Assembly: GCA_965246995.1 (NCBI GenBank)
Contig: OZ252008.1
Coordinates: 4,278,001 to 4,342,000 of the forward strand
Direction: 5' to 3'
Origin: VXRJ01 sp965246995
GTDB taxonomy: Bacteria; Acidobacteriota; Vicinamibacteria; Vicinamibacterales; UBA8438
Length of the DNA: 64,000 nucleotides
Part shown: piece by piece, positions 7,148-16,510 of the stretch
Numbering within the stretch: the first letter of the stretch is position 1
Layout of the letters: the number at the start of each line of letters is the position of its first letter
Translations under genes and position numbers: made by a program
Notes under the pieces: model-generated
Seen by the model: only the letters and a program-made list of their open reading frames with translations
The model's database searches: none
Told to the model about the DNA's origin: nothing

Positions 7148-8955
7148 AGCGCCTCACAACGGTGCCGATGCTTCCGACTGCCCGTCGCTGGTTGTTCCGG
7201 TTCGCGGTCGTCGGATCGCTCGCCGCCTGTGGCGCCGGTGCCGGCACCGGCGCGCCGGCGCCGGGTGTGGATCCGCCCGGAGCTGCGGACCAGCCGGGTC
7301 AAGGGACGGCAGCGGCCACCGGCTGGTTCGTCGACCGCGCGGAAGAGGCAGGCCTCGACTTCGTCCATTTCAACGGGATGACCGGCCGCTTCTATTCGCC
7401 GGAGATGATGGGGCCGGGCCTCGGGCTGTTCGACTATGACAACGACGGCGACCTCGACGTCTACCTCGTGCAGGGCGTCCTCCTCGGAGACGGGACGCCG
7501 CTCATCGGCCCGGCGGACGGCCAGTCGCCGGGCGACCGCTTGTACCGCAACGATCTGGTCGTCGGCCCGGACGGCGCGCGGACGCTGAGGTTCACCGACG
7601 TCACGCGCGAGGCGGGAATCGTCTCGCACGGCTACGGCATGGGCGTCGCGGCCGGCGACTACGACAACGACGGCCACGTCGATCTCTACCTGACCCGGTT
7701 CGGGCCGAACCAGATGCTCCGCAACCGGGGCGACGGGACCTTCGCCGACGTCTCCGCCGAGACCGGCACGGACGACCCCGCGTGGGGCGTTCCCGCGGCG
7801 TTCTTCGACTACGACCGCGACGGCTGGCTCGACCTGTTCGTCGGCAACTACTTGAACTACACGCTCGCGACCCACACGCAGTGCTACGACCGGGCGGGTG
7901 CGCCCGACTACTGCGTGCCGGGAACGAGCCGGCCCCATCCGGACATCCTGTATCGGAACCGGGGCGACGGCAGCTTCGAAAACGCGACGGCCGGAGGGGG
8001 GTTGGTGCGCGAGTACGGGCCGGCCCTCGGCGCGGTGACCACCGACGTTGACGGTGACGGCTGGCTCGACCTGTTCGTCGCCAACGACCAGGAGCCGAAT
8101 CAGTTGTGGGTCAACCAGCGCGACGGCACGTTCCGCAACATGGCGCTGCCCTGGGGCGCGGCGCTTGGTGCGGGCGGCAACGCCAAGGCGGACATGGGCG
8201 TAGGGGCGGGCGACTTCGACAACGACGGCGACGAAGACCTCTTCATCACCGAGCTGGCCGGACAGGGCAGCACCCTGTACGTCAACGACGGGACCGGGCT
8301 GTTCCGCGAACGCAGCGCCGCGCTCGGCATCCGCGCACCCAGTCTCCCCTACACCGGCTTCGGAGCCGGATGGATCGACATCGACAACGACGGCTGGCTG
8401 GACATCATGGCGTTCAACGGATCCGTCGTTCTCAACTTCGAAACGCGCGGCGAGAATCCGTTTCCGCTGGACCAGCGCAACCAGGTGTTCCGCAACCTGG
8501 CCGGAGAGCGCTTCGAGGATGCGACCGCGCGCGCCGGCGGCGTGTTCGAGCTGTCGGAGGTAAGCCGCGGGGCGGGGTTCGGCGACGTTGACAACGACGG
8601 CGACACCGACGTGGTGGTGGCCAACGCCGCCGGCCCGGTTCGGCTGCTGATCAACGAGATCGGGCATCGGACGCACTGGCTCGGACTCCGGCTGGTCGGC
8701 GGCAACCCCCCGCGGGATCTGAGCGGCGTATGGGTAACCGTGGTCCGTCAGGACGGGTCGACGCTGCGCCGCCGCGCGCGCGCCGACGGGAGCTTCGCGT
8801 CGGCGAACGACCCGCGTGTGCTTTTCGGGCTCGGCGCGTCGCCCGGCATTTCGCGCGTGCGCGTCACCTGGCCGAGCGGCCACACCGAGGAATGGGACGA
8901 TCTGGAGACCGGCCGATACACGACGTTGACCGAAGGCGGAGGCCACTCGCGATGA
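7144..8955 (+). CDS. CRTAC1-type lipoprotein with FG-GAP/VCBS repeats and ASPIC/UnbV domain
   Basis: This is a 603-residue protein starting with GTG. A lipobox (GSLAAC, Cys29) predicts a lipoprotein. At least seven calcium-loop repeats of the form D-x-D-N-D-G-x-x-D follow: FDYDNDGDLDVY, GDYDNDGHVDLY, FDYDRDGWLDLF, TDVDGDGWLDLF, GDFDNDGDEDLF, IDIDNDGWLDIM and GDVDNDGDTDVV. Together they imply a beta-propeller. The C-terminal 90 residues fit the ASPIC/UnbV domain (THWLGLRLVGG, VRVTWPSGHTEEW). The family is extracellular and poorly understood, probably binding ligands or glycans. The ATGA overlap with the next gene shows translational coupling. Confidence 0.9.
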   Translation: MKRLTTVPMLPTARRWLFRFAVVGSLAACGAGAGTGAPAPGVDPPGAADQPGQGTAAATGWFVDRAEEAGLDFVHFNGMTGRFYSPEMMGPGLGLFDYDNDGDLDVYLVQGVLLGDGTPLIGPADGQSPGDRLYRNDLVVGPDGARTLRFTDVTREAGIVSHGYGMGVAAGDYDNDGHVDLYLTRFGPNQMLRNRGDGTFADVSAETGTDDPAWGVPAAFFDYDRDGWLDLFVGNYLNYTLATHTQCYDRAGAPDYCVPGTSRPHPDILYRNRGDGSFENATAGGGLVREYGPALGAVTTDVDGDGWLDLFVANDQEPNQLWVNQRDGTFRNMALPWGAALGAGGNAKADMGVGAGDFDNDGDEDLFITELAGQGSTLYVNDGTGLFRERSAALGIRAPSLPYTGFGAGWIDIDNDGWLDIMAFNGSVVLNFETRGENPFPLDQRNQVFRNLAGERFEDATARAGGVFELSEVSRGAGFGDVDNDGDTDVVVANAAGPVRLLINEIGHRTHWLGLRLVGGNPPRDLSGVWVTVVRQDGSTLRRRARADGSFASANDPRVLFGLGASPGISRVRVTWPSGHTEEWDDLETGRYTTLTEGGGHSR

Positions 8956-10652
8956 GGACATTCGGTCCCGGACTGCCGGCGCTACTGGCAGCGACCGCGG
9001 CGGCGGCCTGGGCCGCTCTAGGCGCAGCGTGTGCACCGGGCGGCGACACCGCTGCGCTCGGGGTTCCGGCCTCGCCGCCCAACGCCGCGCGCGCGGATTC
9101 GACGTCCGGTGCACCGAGCACAGGGCCGGCGGCGGACGCGGCGGACACCGCCACTCCGCCACCGCCGGTAGTACTGCCGGACTTGGCCGAACTGCCCGAG
9201 CCGGTCCAGGTCCAGGTCCGCGAACGCCACGAAGCCCTGCTCCGCGCCCAGGTAGAATCCGGGCCGGCGGCCACTCTCGGCGAGACCTACGGCGACCTGG
9301 GCCTGATCCTGATGGCCACCCGGTTCTACAACACGGCGGCGGCGGCGTTCCTGAACGCCGCCGCCGAAGCGCCCGGAGAGATGCGGTGGCCTTACTACCT
9401 CGCCCAGCTCTACCGGACGACCGGCGACCAGCCGCGAGCGCGCCGCTACTTCGAGCGCGCCGTCGAGATCGACCCGTCGTACCTGGCGGCGCTGGTCCGC
9501 CTAGGCGAGATGTACCTGGACGAGGGCCGCCCCGAGCAGGCCGAGCCGCTCTTCGAGCAGGCGCTCGCCGTCGATCCCTCCTCCGCCGCGGCGCTCGCGG
9601 GCACGGGAAGCGCCGCCCTCGCCCGCGGCGAACCCGCGCGGGCGATCGACTACCTCGAACGGGCGCTCGCGGTCGGCCCGTCGGCCTGGAACATCCACTA
9701 TGCCCTGGCGACCGCCTACCGCGAGACCGGGGAACCCGCCAAGGCGGACGAGCACCTGAACCAGCGCGGCGGCGACCCGCCGGAGCCGCCCGATCCGCTG
9801 ATGACAGCCTACGAGAACCTGCTCCGCAGCCCGCGCGCCTACGAGACGCGCGGGGCCGAGGCGATGCGCGACGGCCGGCCCGCCGACGCGGTGCCGATCT
9901 TCCGCGAAGGGGTGGCCGAGACGCCGGACGACGCGGCCCTGCGGCGGCAGCTCGCCGAGGCGCTGCTGGTTACGGGCGATACCCGCGGCTCGGGCGAGCA
10001 GTACGAGGCGGCCCTCCGCCTGGATCCGACCGATGCGCGGGCGCACGTCGGCATCGGCCTGCTCCTGGCCATGCGCGGCCGTAACGCGGAGGCGATCGAG
10101 CGCTACGCCGAAGCCATCCGCCACCAGCCCGACTACGTGGAGGCACGGCTCGCCCTCGTTGACGCGTATCGCGCCGTCGGGCGGCCGGACGACGCGGCTG
10201 CGGAAGCGGCGCGCGCGGTCGAGATAGAGCCGAGGTTCGCCGATGCATGGCTGGGACTGGGGCTGCTCCTCATCCAGCTCGAAAGATACCCGGAGGCGCG
10301 CGACCGACTGGAGGAAGCGTTTGCGATCCACCCCGACGATCTCCGGTTGATCGACCTGCTGATCCGGATCCTCGCCGCCGCGCCGGACGACAGGGCGCGC
10401 GACGGCCGGCGAGCGATGGCGCTTGCCGCGCCGCTGCTCCGGGCGCCGCCGAACCCGACCCTCGACGAAACGGTGGCGATGGCGCTCGCAGAGGCGGGAC
10501 GGTATGCCGAGGCGGCCGAGCGCCAGCGCCGCGCGATCGCCGCCGTCGAGCAGGCGGGACGGCCCGACGTCGCCCGCAACATGGCCGGCGTCCTCGCCCT
10601 CTACGAACAGGGACAGCCGACGCGCGCGCCGCTGGGGAGGGCGCCGCGGTAG
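8952..10652 (+). CDS. TPR-repeat lipoprotein
   Basis: This is a 566-residue protein whose ATG overlaps the TGA of the CRTAC1 gene (ATGA at 8952-8955). A lipobox LGAAC places the lipid Cys at 27. A low-complexity Ala/Pro/Thr stretch follows, and then tetratricopeptide repeats run from about residue 95 to 550, for example ARRYFERAVEIDPSYLAALV, AEPLFEQALAVDPSSAAALA, AIERYAEAIRHQPDYVEARL and ARDRLEEAFAIHPDDLRLID. Coupled CRTAC1 and TPR genes are common in Acidobacteriota and Planctomycetes as far as I recall. A scaffold at the cell surface that holds the propeller protein is a reasonable inference. Confidence 0.88.
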   Translation: MRTFGPGLPALLAATAAAAWAALGAACAPGGDTAALGVPASPPNAARADSTSGAPSTGPAADAADTATPPPPVVLPDLAELPEPVQVQVRERHEALLRAQVESGPAATLGETYGDLGLILMATRFYNTAAAAFLNAAAEAPGEMRWPYYLAQLYRTTGDQPRARRYFERAVEIDPSYLAALVRLGEMYLDEGRPEQAEPLFEQALAVDPSSAAALAGTGSAALARGEPARAIDYLERALAVGPSAWNIHYALATAYRETGEPAKADEHLNQRGGDPPEPPDPLMTAYENLLRSPRAYETRGAEAMRDGRPADAVPIFREGVAETPDDAALRRQLAEALLVTGDTRGSGEQYEAALRLDPTDARAHVGIGLLLAMRGRNAEAIERYAEAIRHQPDYVEARLALVDAYRAVGRPDDAAAEAARAVEIEPRFADAWLGLGLLLIQLERYPEARDRLEEAFAIHPDDLRLIDLLIRILAAAPDDRARDGRRAMALAAPLLRAPPNPTLDETVAMALAEAGRYAEAAERQRRAIAAVEQAGRPDVARNMAGVLALYEQGQPTRAPLGRAPR

Positions 10653-10764
10653 GCGGCGATCCTGGCAGTACTGCCCGACCGCCCGTAGGCTATCGATCTG
10701 CTCGGGGAGATCACGGGCGGCGGCAGGTACGAGAGAACGCCGTACCGGCTGAAGCGTCCGCGCC

Positions 10765-12417
10765 TTACTTCTTCCAGGAGTCGGAGGCGAACTGCGCCTT
10801 GAACTCGGCTTCGAGTTCAGCCTCCCACTGCGTGCGCTCCTCGATCTGATCGGGCCGGGTCTGGAGGCAGTCGTAGCAGACCGACCCCGGGATCTCGTGG
10901 CCTTCGCCCTCGGTGTCGATCCCCCGGACGATCATCAGTTCGCGCAGGTGCGCCGCGGTGTGCTTCTGGGCCTTGTAGAAGTCGGAGTAGCTGAAGCCTT
11001 CGGCGATGGCGAGCGGGGACCAGCCGTGGACCGTCCGCGCATCCAGGTCCGCTCCCTGCTCCACGAGGTAGTCGACGAGGTTGTTGATGCCGCGGAACGC
11101 GGCGCCGTGCAGCGCCGTCTCACCCCGGTAGTTGGCTGCATTTACGTCACCGCCGTGCTCGACGCAGAGTCGGACCGCCGCGAGCACCTCGTCCTCCTGC
11201 CCCTTCAGCGACCCGCCATCTTCGCCCGGGTTCCAGATGGCAACGCCGGCCGCCACCATCAGCGGCGTCGTGCCGTCGGCGTTCGGCGTCACCGTGTCGG
11301 CGCCCGCGTCGATCAGGACGTGCATCGCTTCGGTGTCGGTCACCTTCGCAGCCAGGAAGAACGGCGTGGCGCCCAGGCGGTTCAGCCGGTTGCGCTGGCC
11401 GTCCTTCATGCCGTTGACGGTCATCCGGACGTTGATGTCGCCTCCGTGCGCGATCATCTTCTTCAGCACCTCGATGCTGTCGACACTGCCGCTCGGGATC
11501 GGCGCCGGAAACCCGAAACCGGTGTTCATCCGGCGAGTCCGGAGCAGTTGGTGGATCGCGTTCCAGCCGGCGCCGGCCAGGTTTGGATCGGCGCCCCGGT
11601 CGACCATGTAGTCGGCCAGTTCCCAGTTGGCGTTCGCCACGGCGACGATCAGCGCGGTCTGGCCATCCGACAGGGTGTCGTTCACGTCGGCGCCCGCCTC
11701 GAGCAGGACGCGCATCGCATCGACGTGCCCGGCGCGCGCCGCGAACATCAGCGCGGTGAAGCCGGTCGGATGCGACGCATAGAACATCCGGCTGCCGTTC
11801 GGCGGACGTCCGTCGGTCTCGGTCCGCGCATGCAGATCGGCGCCGAGTTCGGCCAGCGCATGGATCGCCTCGGCGTTGTTCCGCGCCGCCGCCCACATCA
11901 GCGCGGTCTGGCCCCGGTACCCGTCACGCGCGTTCGGGTCGGCGCCCCGGACGAGCAGCAGGCGGATCGCATCGGCATCGCCCGTGCGTGCGGCGGTCAT
12001 CAACACGGTCTCCCCCTCCGGGAGCGACGCGTTCGGATCGGCGCCGGCGTCGAGCAAAATCTCGAGGATCGCTGCGCCCCCGTTCTCCGCCGCGAGAGAA
12101 ATCGGCTGGACACCGTACCGGTTGGCGACGGAGATGTCTGCACCCGCATCGACAAGCAGATCGACCAGCGCTGCGTCGTTGCGGTGCACGGCCCAGTGGA
12201 GCGCGGTCGCGCCATCGGTGGCGGTTCCGTTCACGTCGGCAGTCCGGCTAGCCACGAGCTCCCGGACCGCGTCGATATCCCCCGTCTGGACGGCGTCGAT
12301 CAACGGCGTTGTGCGCACCGCCGCGCCCGCCGATCCGCAGAGCAGTGCCGCCACCAGGGCGATGGCCGCGACCGCCATCCCTCGAACCGTGCTGTTGGTC
12401 CTGGACGCCTGCATCAT
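10765..12417 (-). CDS. Exported ankyrin-repeat protein (cassette A)
   Basis: This is a 550-residue protein. The start at 12417 (ATGATG) has AGGGG upstream. A signal peptide (MAVAAIALVAALLCGSAGAA) is followed by about ten ankyrin repeats, with clear copies GATALHWAVHRNDAALVDLL, GETVLMTAARTGDADAIRLL and GQTALMWAAARNNAEAIHAL. The last repeat carries the block GETALHGAAFRGINNLVDYL found in all four ankyrin paralogues here. The C-terminal tail contains CYDC and an acidic helix. The gene follows DUF1592 and DUF1552 genes on the same strand, 41 bases after the DUF1552 stop. It is predicted periplasmic, and its partner is unknown. Confidence 0.9.
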   Translation of the reverse strand: MMQASRTNSTVRGMAVAAIALVAALLCGSAGAAVRTTPLIDAVQTGDIDAVRELVASRTADVNGTATDGATALHWAVHRNDAALVDLLVDAGADISVANRYGVQPISLAAENGGAAILEILLDAGADPNASLPEGETVLMTAARTGDADAIRLLLVRGADPNARDGYRGQTALMWAAARNNAEAIHALAELGADLHARTETDGRPPNGSRMFYASHPTGFTALMFAARAGHVDAMRVLLEAGADVNDTLSDGQTALIVAVANANWELADYMVDRGADPNLAGAGWNAIHQLLRTRRMNTGFGFPAPIPSGSVDSIEVLKKMIAHGGDINVRMTVNGMKDGQRNRLNRLGATPFFLAAKVTDTEAMHVLIDAGADTVTPNADGTTPLMVAAGVAIWNPGEDGGSLKGQEDEVLAAVRLCVEHGGDVNAANYRGETALHGAAFRGINNLVDYLVEQGADLDARTVHGWSPLAIAEGFSYSDFYKAQKHTAAHLRELMIVRGIDTEGEGHEIPGSVCYDCLQTRPDQIEERTQWEAELEAEFKAQFASDSWKK

Positions 12418-12458
12418 GTCACCCCTGAATCGCTGGACGCGAAACCTGAACGCGGCAC

Positions 12459-13802
12459 CTACACGCCGGTCAGCGGACCGGTGCTGTCGCTGATCCGGTC
12501 CACCTTCACGCCCACCTTCTCCAGCAGGGTCAGCCCGAGATTCATGAACGGCGTGTGCATGTCGTAGACGAGGTGCCGGTTGCCGGCAAGCTCGCCGCAG
12601 CCGCCGCCCATCAACGTGATCGGGAGGTTGTAGGGCGTGTGCTGGTCGCCATCGCCCATGCCCGCACCGTGCAGCAGGACACTGTGATCGAGCAGCGTCC
12701 CGTCGCCGTCCGGCGCGTTCCGCATCTTCTCCACCAGTTTCGAGAAGAGGGTCATCTGGTACTGGCTGATCTTCGTGTACTGCGCGATGTTGTGCGGATC
12801 CTGCTGATGGTGCGACACCGTGTGGTGCGCCTCCGGCACGCCGATGTTCGGGTAGGTCCGACCGCTCGTCTCGCGCGCCATCTGCATGCAGCTCACCCGC
12901 GTGATGTCCGCCTGGAACGCGAGCACCAGCATGTCCTGCAGCAGACCGACATGCTCTTCGTAGTCGTCCGGAACGCCCGCCGGTTGATCGACGGCCGGGA
13001 GCGGGGTGGACGTGTTCGTCTCTTCCGTCCGCTGAATGCGTCGCTCTATCCCGCGGATCGACGAGAGGTACTCGTCGACCGTCGTGCGGTCCTGCGCGCC
13101 AACCCGACGCTCGAGGCGCTGCACCGCGTCGGTGACCGAGTCGAGGATGCTCCGGTCGGTCCGCATCTGCGCGAGGCGCGCCTCGACGCTGCCGCCGTCG
13201 CCGAACAGCCGCTGGAAGAACACACGGGGGTCGCGCTCGTGCGGCAGGGGCGTCGTCGGCGTGAGCCACGACGTCGAGTTGCGATAGGCGCACGAATAAC
13301 CGTTCTCGCAGTTGCCCACCTGGTAGTTCGACTCGGTGGTCAACTCCAGCGAGCGGAGCGCGGTGTCCGCGCCCAGCTTGTCCGCCGCGAACTGATCGAT
13401 CGTCTTGCCGGCGCGGATGTCGGCCCCCTCGGTCCGCTTCGGCAGGATGCCATTCAGCCAGCCGCCATGCGCGCGCGTATGGACCCCGCCCCCCTCGTTC
13501 GGGCTGACCACGCCCGAGTTGCTGAGGCCGGTCACCACCGTTAGTTGATCGCGGAACGGCGCGAGCGGACTCAGCACCGGCGTCAGATCAAAGTCGGACC
13601 CGCCAGTTCCCTGCGGATGGAAGTTCCGGGGCAGCGTGCCGTTCGGCACGTAGAAGAACGCCAGACGCGGCACCGGCGCGGTAACCGCACGCGCCGCGGC
13701 CGACAGCGCCGGCACCATGGCATCGAGCAGCGGGAGGGCGACGGTGGCCCCCAGTCCGCGCAGCACGGTCCGCCGGGAAAGGGACTTCTGGGTGACGATC
13801 AT
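12459..13802 (-). CDS. DUF1552 protein with TAT-type signal (cassette A)
   Basis: This 447-residue protein begins MIVTQKSLSRRTVLRGLGAT, a twin-arginine-type signal followed by VALPLLDAMVPALSAAAR. The body carries the family pattern FYVPNG near residue 50, CSYAYRNSTSW-like Cys/Asn/Trp region (GYSCAYRNSTSWLTPTTPLP), RVFFQRLFGD, the helix RTTVDEYLSSIRGIERRIQR, and HHTVSHHQQDP. It is predicted to be exported folded, which suggests a bound cofactor or metal. The catalytic role is not known; the fold may be related to the sulfatase-like DUF1501 proteins (inference). The ATG overlaps the stop of the DUF1592 gene (ATGA), so the two are translationally coupled. Confidence 0.92.
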   Translation of the reverse strand: MIVTQKSLSRRTVLRGLGATVALPLLDAMVPALSAAARAVTAPVPRLAFFYVPNGTLPRNFHPQGTGGSDFDLTPVLSPLAPFRDQLTVVTGLSNSGVVSPNEGGGVHTRAHGGWLNGILPKRTEGADIRAGKTIDQFAADKLGADTALRSLELTTESNYQVGNCENGYSCAYRNSTSWLTPTTPLPHERDPRVFFQRLFGDGGSVEARLAQMRTDRSILDSVTDAVQRLERRVGAQDRTTVDEYLSSIRGIERRIQRTEETNTSTPLPAVDQPAGVPDDYEEHVGLLQDMLVLAFQADITRVSCMQMARETSGRTYPNIGVPEAHHTVSHHQQDPHNIAQYTKISQYQMTLFSKLVEKMRNAPDGDGTLLDHSVLLHGAGMGDGDQHTPYNLPITLMGGGCGELAGNRHLVYDMHTPFMNLGLTLLEKVGVKVDRISDSTGPLTGV

Positions 13803-16225
13803 GATTGCGATCTCCTCATGAGGAATGGATCACTGGAAACGATGCCGAGAATCACCGACTGGACGCTGTAGTCGGGCGCCGCCTCACGCACGATGCGGCG
13901 GAGCGTCGGCTTGTCGTAGTAGTCGAGGCCCCGTCCGAGCGCGTAGGTCATCAGCTTCTCGGTCACTGTAGTGACGAACTGCTCCGGCTTGGATGCCAGC
14001 GCGTCGCGCATCTCTCCGACGCTGCTGAATGACCGGCCGTCCGGCAGGACGCCCGACGGATCGATCGGGTAGAACGATTCGTCCACTTCCCGCCACCGGC
14101 CTATTGCGTCGAAGTTCTCCAGCGCGAAGCCGGTCGGGTCGATCATCGTGTGGCAAGCCGAGCAGGCCGGATTGTTGCGGTGCTCCTCCATCCGCTCCCG
14201 CAGCGTCGGGCGCTTGGCCTGCGTCCGCTGATCGTTCAGCGCCGGCACGTTCGCCGGCGGATCGGGCGGCGGCGTGCCCAGCAGGTTGTCGAGGATCCAC
14301 TTGCCGCGCAGCACCGGCGACGTCCGGATGGCATGGGACGTGAGGGTCAGGATGCTGCCATGCCCCAGGATTCCGCGGCGCGGGTTATCGGCAGGCAGCG
14401 CGACGCGCCGGAAGTGGCTGCCGGTCACCCCCGGAATGCCATAGTGCTCGGCGAGCCGTTCGTTCAGGAAGGTGTAGTCGGCAGTCAGCAACTCCAGGAT
14501 GCCGCGGTCGTCGCGGATGACCGCATCCACGAACAGTCCGGTCTCCCGGAGCATGCTCTGGCGGAGCGATTCATCGAAGGCGACCGAGAAGGGATCGCCC
14601 GGGCGGACCGTCGTCTCGAGGTTGCGCAACTGCAGCCACTGCGCGGCGAAGTTGGTGGTGAGCGTCTCGGAGCGGGGATCGGCAATCATCCGGCGCACCT
14701 GGCGCGCGAGTTCGGCCGGATCGCTCAACCGGCCGGCTTCGGCCACGTCGAGCAGCGCATCGTCCGGGATGCTGCTCCAGAGGAAGAACGACAGCCGCGA
14801 CGCCAGTTCGACATCGGGCACGCGGTACGGCGCACCGGGCTGGACGTCGGCTGGATCCGTCTCGATGCGGTAGAGGAACTCCGGGCTGACCAGCAGGCGG
14901 CGGAGCGCCAGCTCGATCCCATCCTCGAAGCTGCCGCCGGCGCGGCCCTGTTCGTAGAAGTCGAGCAGAACGCCCAGTTCGTCCTCGGTCGCCGTCCGGC
15001 GGTAGGCGCGGCGCGTTAGTGTCGTGAGGATCGCGCGCGCGCAGCCGGGCTCATCTGTGGCGGCGGCTGGCCGGCAAGCGAAGATGCGCGCGCGCGACGG
15101 CGTATCCGAGGCGCCGGTCGCATCGTACGGTCCCGTGATCGTCACGCTCCGAACGAAAGGCTGGGCCCCCGCCAGGCCACCCGGGTTACCGGCAACCCGC
15201 GGGTTCGGGAACGGCTCGCGCACCTGCTCGACGAGCGCGGCCGGCTTCCGGAAGAAGGTCACGCCAATGTCGCGCGGACCGGCCGCGACCGGCAGGCGCA
15301 CATCGATCGTAGGTGCCTGGGCGTAAGGGTTGTCCGGTTCCCCCTCCGCCGGCGGACCGAGGGTAATCAGCCTGACCTGCTCGCCCTCGATCGTCAGTTC
15401 GAGGTCGTGCGATTCGCGGAGCCGGCGGGCATTGGTCAATTCGATCCGGATGTCGTAGTCGGCGTCCTGCGGAAAGAGATGCTCGATGTGCAGGCCGCCG
15501 CGTGTCCCGAACGGCAGCCGTTCCACCCGCTCGTGCTGCGGCAGATCCTGCGCCGCCTCGTAGGTGTCGGCCGACATCGCTGGCGGCGGGCTGCCGACCG
15601 CAAGACGGCTGACGCTGCGCGCCGCCGCGAGGTAGCGCTCCATCAGCGCCTGCGACATCCGGAGCACGCCGCCGATGTTGTCGAAGCCGAAGCTGGCATC
15701 GTCGGCCGGGAGCAGGTCGTCCGCGTCGAGTTCCACCGCGAGCAGGTCGCGAACGGCGTTGCGGTACTCGGTCCGGTTCAGCCGGTGGAACGTTGCCGTG
15801 CGTCCCGGATCGCGTGTCGCCGCCCACTCCCGATCCAGCTCGCCCTCGAGCCATGCGAGGAAGCGGTCCTGCGTGCTGTCGTCCGGCCGTGGACGTCCGG
15901 CGGGAGGCATGACGCCGCCCCGCATTTTCCGTACAACACGCTCCCAGTCGGCTGCATGCGCACCAATGTCGGCAAGGTCGAGCGTGTCCAGGGCCAGGCC
16001 GACCGAGCGGAGCTGTCCAACGAGCGGCGACGCAGGATCTCCGGTTCCGCCCACCATCCGGGCGTTGTGGCAGGTGACGCAGTAGCGGTCGAGCAGCGCC
16101 CGGTGATCCGCCACATCGGACTGGGCCGCGGCACGCGGTGGCGCGGCAAGACCGGCGGCTAGCGCCGCTGCCGTCACGAGCGCCGCTAGCGCGCCCTTGC
16201 GGCCGCGTTGATGCGTCTGGCTCAC
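13799..16225 (-). CDS. DUF1587/DUF1595/DUF1592/DUF1588/DUF1585 di-haem protein (cassette A)
   Basis: This is an 808-residue protein with a GTG start and a Sec signal (ALAALVTAAALAAGLAAPP). The order is: haem motif CVTCH at 49-53; DUF1587 (HRLNRTEYRNAVRDLL, FGFDNIGGVLRMS); a beta-rich segment; DUF1595 (LTRRAYRRTATEDELG); DUF1592 (ELASRLSFFLWSSIPDDALL); DUF1588 (HAIRTSPVLRGKWILDNLLG) with a second haem-type motif CSACH near 688-692; and DUF1585 (VTEKLMTYALGRGLDYYDKP). Such proteins are abundant in Planctomycetes and Acidobacteriota and have no proven function. Two CxxCH motifs argue for electron transfer. It is the first gene of a coupled operon and is divergent from the PQQ gene at 16511. Confidence 0.93.
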   Translation of the reverse strand: MSQTHQRGRKGALAALVTAAALAAGLAAPPRAAAQSDVADHRALLDRYCVTCHNARMVGGTGDPASPLVGQLRSVGLALDTLDLADIGAHAADWERVVRKMRGGVMPPAGRPRPDDSTQDRFLAWLEGELDREWAATRDPGRTATFHRLNRTEYRNAVRDLLAVELDADDLLPADDASFGFDNIGGVLRMSQALMERYLAAARSVSRLAVGSPPPAMSADTYEAAQDLPQHERVERLPFGTRGGLHIEHLFPQDADYDIRIELTNARRLRESHDLELTIEGEQVRLITLGPPAEGEPDNPYAQAPTIDVRLPVAAGPRDIGVTFFRKPAALVEQVREPFPNPRVAGNPGGLAGAQPFVRSVTITGPYDATGASDTPSRARIFACRPAAATDEPGCARAILTTLTRRAYRRTATEDELGVLLDFYEQGRAGGSFEDGIELALRRLLVSPEFLYRIETDPADVQPGAPYRVPDVELASRLSFFLWSSIPDDALLDVAEAGRLSDPAELARQVRRMIADPRSETLTTNFAAQWLQLRNLETTVRPGDPFSVAFDESLRQSMLRETGLFVDAVIRDDRGILELLTADYTFLNERLAEHYGIPGVTGSHFRRVALPADNPRRGILGHGSILTLTSHAIRTSPVLRGKWILDNLLGTPPPDPPANVPALNDQRTQAKRPTLRERMEEHRNNPACSACHTMIDPTGFALENFDAIGRWREVDESFYPIDPSGVLPDGRSFSSVGEMRDALASKPEQFVTTVTEKLMTYALGRGLDYYDKPTLRRIVREAAPDYSVQSVILGIVSSDPFLMRRSQS

Positions 16226-16510
16226 GTCGTCGACCTCGGACCGCCGGCCGAAGACCCCCAGGAATCAGGGTAGTTTGCGGCCAGTCTATCCGGATCTTCG
16301 GATGCTAAACCGCGCCGGAAGGGGTGTCAATCGGTGCCGTGCGCCGGCCCCGTGTGCCTTCAACCGGTCCACCATCCTGACGACCAACCGTCGCTCCGTC
16401 ATCAATTGAATGGTGATGCAGGGACGACGGTGTAGGATCGCCAGCACCAAGGTATCCGGCAGTGGGGTCTGCGTCAGCCCGCTGCCAGCAAGACGAACGG
16501 AGGTCGCGCC
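16226..16510. other. Intergenic region between divergent genes
   Basis: About 285 bases separate the starts of cassette A and the PQQ dehydrogenase. Promoters for both must lie here, but I find no pair of boxes good enough to mark. No gene, repeat or RNA is visible. Confidence 0.5.
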